DNA from: Nitratifractor sp.
Lineage (GTDB): Bacteria; Campylobacterota; Campylobacteria; Campylobacterales; Sulfurovaceae
Length of the DNA: 14,924 bases
NCBI GenBank assembly: GCA_015485845.1
Contig: WFSU01000212.1
Coordinates: 1-14,924 of the forward strand
Reading direction: 5' to 3'
A program made the position numbers and the translations under genes. Below the pieces are notes generated by a model that was not told the DNA's origin, searched no databases, and worked only from the letters and a program-made list of their open reading frames with translations. Positions 13,226 to 14,924 of this stretch are shown piece after piece (within the stretch, counting starts at the first letter, position 1; each line of letters begins with the position of its first letter).

Positions 13226-13246
13226 AACTATTGTAGCAAAATAGTT
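13226..13246. promoter_or_regulatory. Inverted repeat over the pilT -10 (possible operator)
   Basis: AACTATT (13226-13232) and AATAGTT (13240-13246) form a perfect 7-bp inverted repeat with a 7-bp spacer. It overlaps the pilT -10 (13230-13235), a placement that would let a dimeric regulator block RNA polymerase. No regulator gene is adjacent. A/T-rich repeats of this size can arise by chance. Confidence 0.4.
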
Positions 13247-13259
13247 ATTATTTTTGCAA
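13230..13259 (-). promoter_or_regulatory. Sigma-70 promoter for pilT
   Basis: Read on the minus strand, TTGCAA (13254-13259) and TACAAT (13230-13235) are 18 bp apart, both close to consensus. Transcription would start near 13223, leaving a leader of about 48 nt before the ATG ending at 13175. Confidence 0.65.
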
Positions 13260-13281
13260 TATGTTTCGTGATTTTTGTCGA

Positions 13282-13303
13282 TTTCCTTTTGTGGAAAAGG
13301 AAA
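13282..13303. promoter_or_regulatory. Perfect 9-bp hairpin in the pilT-pyrH divergent region
   Basis: TTTCCTTTT (13282-13290) and AAAAGGAAA (13295-13303) are perfect complements around a GTGG loop. There is no U-run on either side, so it is not a normal terminator; it lies between the two divergent promoters and could be a protein-binding site. Nothing else with coding potential lies in 13176-13373. Confidence 0.45.
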
Positions 13304-13339
13304 CAAATACCTTTAACTCCCCTCTAACCCCCTCTGCGC

Positions 13340-13364
13340 TATAATCGCGCTAAAATTACGGGAG
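13340..13364 (+). promoter_or_regulatory. pyrH promoter -10 and ribosome binding site
   Basis: A perfect TATAAT lies at 13340-13345; TAAAAT at 13351-13356 is a second candidate. The -35 region (CTCCCC-rich) is poor. GGGAG at 13360-13364 is nine bases before the pyrH ATG. If the first -10 is used the leader is about 22 nt. The promoter probably serves pyrH, rpoZ and spoT. Confidence 0.6.
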
Positions 13365-13373
13365 CATACTCAG

Positions 13374-14081
13374 ATGACACAACGGGTTCTGGTGAAATTT
13401 TCAGGGGAAGCGCTGGCCGGTGAAGCGGGGTACGGGATCGACACAAAAATCCTCAACTTTATCGCCAATGAAATCAAAAGTCTCGTCGACGCGGGGGTTG
13501 CCGTAGCGATCGTCGTGGGGGGTGGTAACATCATCCGAGGTGTTTCGGCAGCTCAGGACGGAATCATTAAGCGCACCAGCGGTGATTACATGGGGATGCT
13601 GGCCACCGTCATCAACGGCGTAGCGATCCAGGAGGCTCTTGAACACATTGGCCTGGATGCCCGCCTGCAGTCGGCGATCGACATGCACGAGATCGGAGAG
13701 AGTTTCATCATCCGCCGGGCGCGTCGTCATCTCGAAAAAGGCCGCGTCGTCGTCTTCGCCGGTGGGACGGGTAATCCGTACTTCACCACCGACACGGCTG
13801 CCACCCTGCGTGCCAATGAGATCGAAGCGGATATGCTGATCAAAGCGACCAAAGTCGACGGCGTCTACGACAAAGATCCCGCGAAATTTGATGATGCAGT
13901 CAAACTGGACACTCTCAGTTACGATCGGGCGCTCAGCGAGCACATCCGGGTGATGGACGATACGGCCATCGCTCTGGCCAAAGAGAACCAACTCCCCATC
14001 GTCGTTTGCAACATGTTCAAGGCGGGGAACCTCCTCTCGATCATCCGTGGTGAGCGCTCCAACTGCTCCGTCGTCGAATAA
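13374..14081 (+). CDS. pyrH: Uridylate (UMP) kinase PyrH
   Basis: PyrH phosphorylates UMP to UDP with ATP in the cytoplasm, an essential pyrimidine step, and belongs to the amino-acid-kinase fold rather than the NMP-kinase fold. At 235 residues it is of standard length. Motifs: N-terminal VLVKFSGEAL (5-14), glycine-rich VVGGGNIIRG (47-56), UMP-binding TSGDYMGMLATVIN (68-81), the loop FAGGTGNPYFTTDTAA (128-143) and ATP-site ATKVDGVYDKDP (158-169). Bacterial PyrH is a hexamer inhibited by UTP and activated by GTP in most species; nothing here shows a departure. In C. jejuni pyrH also precedes rpoZ and spoT; here it lies 23 bp before rpoZ. A pilT gene on the other strand separates it from its usual upstream neighbour, so it has its own promoter. 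Confidence 0.96.
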   Translation: MTQRVLVKFSGEALAGEAGYGIDTKILNFIANEIKSLVDAGVAVAIVVGGGNIIRGVSAAQDGIIKRTSGDYMGMLATVINGVAIQEALEHIGLDARLQSAIDMHEIGESFIIRRARRHLEKGRVVVFAGGTGNPYFTTDTAATLRANEIEADMLIKATKVDGVYDKDPAKFDDAVKLDTLSYDRALSEHIRVMDDTAIALAKENQLPIVVCNMFKAGNLLSIIRGERSNCSVVE

Positions 14082-14104
14082 TTATATTTAGAAGGAATAC
14101 ACAC

Positions 14105-14311
14105 ATGAGATTAGAACAAATTACTGCCCAGGCTCTTGAGAGAGTTGATCACGACCGCTACCTGCTGGCCAAAGCGATCGGCAAACGTGCCGAAGAGCTC
14201 AACAACGGCGCTGTCCCGCTGGTGGACATGGATGTCAAAAAGAACCAGCCGACCGATATTGCACTCTTTGAAATCGCCGAGGGTAAATTGATCGTCACCC
14301 GCGAGGGATAA
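14105..14311 (+). CDS. rpoZ: RNA polymerase omega subunit
   Basis: Omega is a small subunit that helps fold and assemble beta-prime into core RNA polymerase. The 68 residues include the conserved helix region DRYLLAKAIGKRAEELNNG (about 17-35) that contacts beta-prime. It is shorter than E. coli omega (91), lacking the flexible C-terminal tail, as is common in this phylum. The N terminus reads MRLEQITAQAL rather than the M-A-R-V-T that makes part of ppGpp site 1 in E. coli. AAGGA (14092-14096) lies eight bases before the ATG. It stands between pyrH and spoT with 23-bp and 3-bp gaps, so the three are one operon. Confidence 0.93.
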   Translation: MRLEQITAQALERVDHDRYLLAKAIGKRAEELNNGAVPLVDMDVKKNQPTDIALFEIAEGKLIVTREG

Positions 14312-14314
14312 TAT

Positions 14315-14924
14315 GTGAATGAGTTTCTAGAGCTCATTCGGCGCGTTCAGACCGTCGAAGATGCTACGACCATCCTGTCGCAGCAGATCGCGATCGATGC
14401 CCGGATACAGAAAGCACTGGATCTGGCGACCCGGGCACACGCAGGGCAAGCTCGCAAAAGCGGCGAACCCTATATCATTCACCCTATACTCGTTGCTGCA
14501 ATTGTCGCCTCGTTGAGCGGTGATTCGGATATGGTGGTTTCCGCGTTGTTGCATGATGTGGTCGAAGACACCCTGCACACGATCGAAGAGGTCGAGGCGT
14601 GGTTTGGCAGTGATGTACGGCACATCGTCGCCGGACTGACCAAGATCGTCGAGATGCGGGATGAAAATCTCGCTCCTTCTCACTCCAACGAACGTCTCAT
14701 CAGTTCAGCGCTGAGCTTTCGCAAGATGCTCGTCGCCTCGATCGAAGATGTGCGGGTACTCATCATCAAACTCTGTGACCGTCTCCACAACATGCTCACC
14801 CTCGATGCCCTCTCTCCCGCCAAGCAACTTCGTATCTCGGAAGAAACGCTGGTCGTCTACGCCCCCATCGCCCATCGTCTGGGGATCTCCAAAATCAAGA
14901 ATTACCTCGAGGATCTGAGTTTCA
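14315..14924 (+). CDS. spoT: Bifunctional (p)ppGpp synthetase/hydrolase SpoT/Rel, 5' part
   Basis: Only the first 203 codons are present; the frame runs open to the window edge. This part is the hydrolase (HD) domain that breaks (p)ppGpp down to GDP or GTP plus pyrophosphate. Visible motifs: RKSGEPYIIHP (47-57), LLHDVVEDT (78-86, with the metal-binding His80-Asp81 and the Glu84-Asp85 pair) and KLCDRLHNMLTL, all intact, so the hydrolase should be active. The synthetase, TGS and ACT domains would lie beyond the window. The start is a GTG at 14315 with GAGGGA at 14303-14308, six bases upstream and overlapping the end of rpoZ; the nearby ATGs at 14313 and 14319 quickly hit stops in other frames. 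Campylobacterota usually carry one long Rel/SpoT enzyme; whether this is the only copy cannot be seen here. Confidence 0.93.
   Translation, partial: MNEFLELIRRVQTVEDATTILSQQIAIDARIQKALDLATRAHAGQARKSGEPYIIHPILVAAIVASLSGDSDMVVSALLHDVVEDTLHTIEEVEAWFGSDVRHIVAGLTKIVEMRDENLAPSHSNERLISSALSFRKMLVASIEDVRVLIIKLCDRLHNMLTLDALSPAKQLRISEETLVVYAPIAHRLGISKIKNYLEDLSF

Noticed and set aside
13374..14924. New system in the pyrH-rpoZ-spoT run
   Set aside because: This is a conserved housekeeping operon of Campylobacterota with ordinary gene lengths and spacing.
1..14924. CRISPR array, tRNA, rRNA, prophage or transposase genes
   Set aside because: No spaced repeats, cloverleaf, integrase or transposase motifs were seen on either strand.

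Overview
The window reads as a chromosomal segment of a Campylobacterota (Epsilonproteobacteria) member with a GC content near 50%, higher than Campylobacter or Helicobacter. The case rests on gene order. The run rlmH - dksA-like - two-TM protein - dus matches, from memory, the Campylobacter jejuni Cj0126c-Cj0123c block. The run rluD - flpA-like - trmB - ftsE - ftsX - M23/EnvC - pyrH - rpoZ - spoT matches Cj1280c-Cj1272c. A free-living sulfur-oxidiser type (Sulfuricurvum/Sulfurimonas/Hydrogenimonas-like) is plausible but not proven by the sequence.

Layout. Bases 1-849 are accessory: a possible membrane-protein tail at the left edge, a two-gene toxin-antitoxin module (175-695) and a double-hairpin REP-like element (about 721-760). 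Bases 850-5045 hold a + strand gene run: a Pif1-type helicase, RlmH, a DksA-family protein, an unknown two-TM protein and a tRNA-dihydrouridine synthase. A heptanucleotide repeat lies between the helicase and rlmH. Bases 5046-6381 hold a tandem pair of 189-residue Aer/CetB-type PAS proteins, about 73% identical, each with its own upstream region. From 6378 to 12093 six genes run head to tail with overlaps or tiny gaps: rluD, an FN3 lipoprotein, trmB, ftsE, ftsX and an EnvC-like activator. A PilT/PilU-type ATPase (12102-13175, minus strand) then interrupts the conserved cluster. After a 198-bp divergent promoter region come pyrH, rpoZ and the 5' part of spoT, which is cut by the window edge.

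How the genes fit together. RluD and RlmH act successively on position 1915 of 23S rRNA helix 69, with TrmB and Dus adding tRNA modification. FtsE, FtsX and the catalytically degenerate M23 protein form the module that controls cell-wall hydrolysis at division. SpoT (ppGpp turnover), omega and the DksA-family protein are parts of the stringent response; sequence details suggest the two E. coli ppGpp sites on RNA polymerase are altered here.

The least explained items are the PAS pair with its conserved basic C-terminal tail, the REP-like doublet behind the toxin gene, the inverted repeat over the pilT promoter and the unknown 343-residue membrane protein. I found no CRISPR array, tRNA, rRNA, transposase gene or canonical U-run terminator. 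No clearly new multi-gene system stands out; most of the window is conserved housekeeping DNA.
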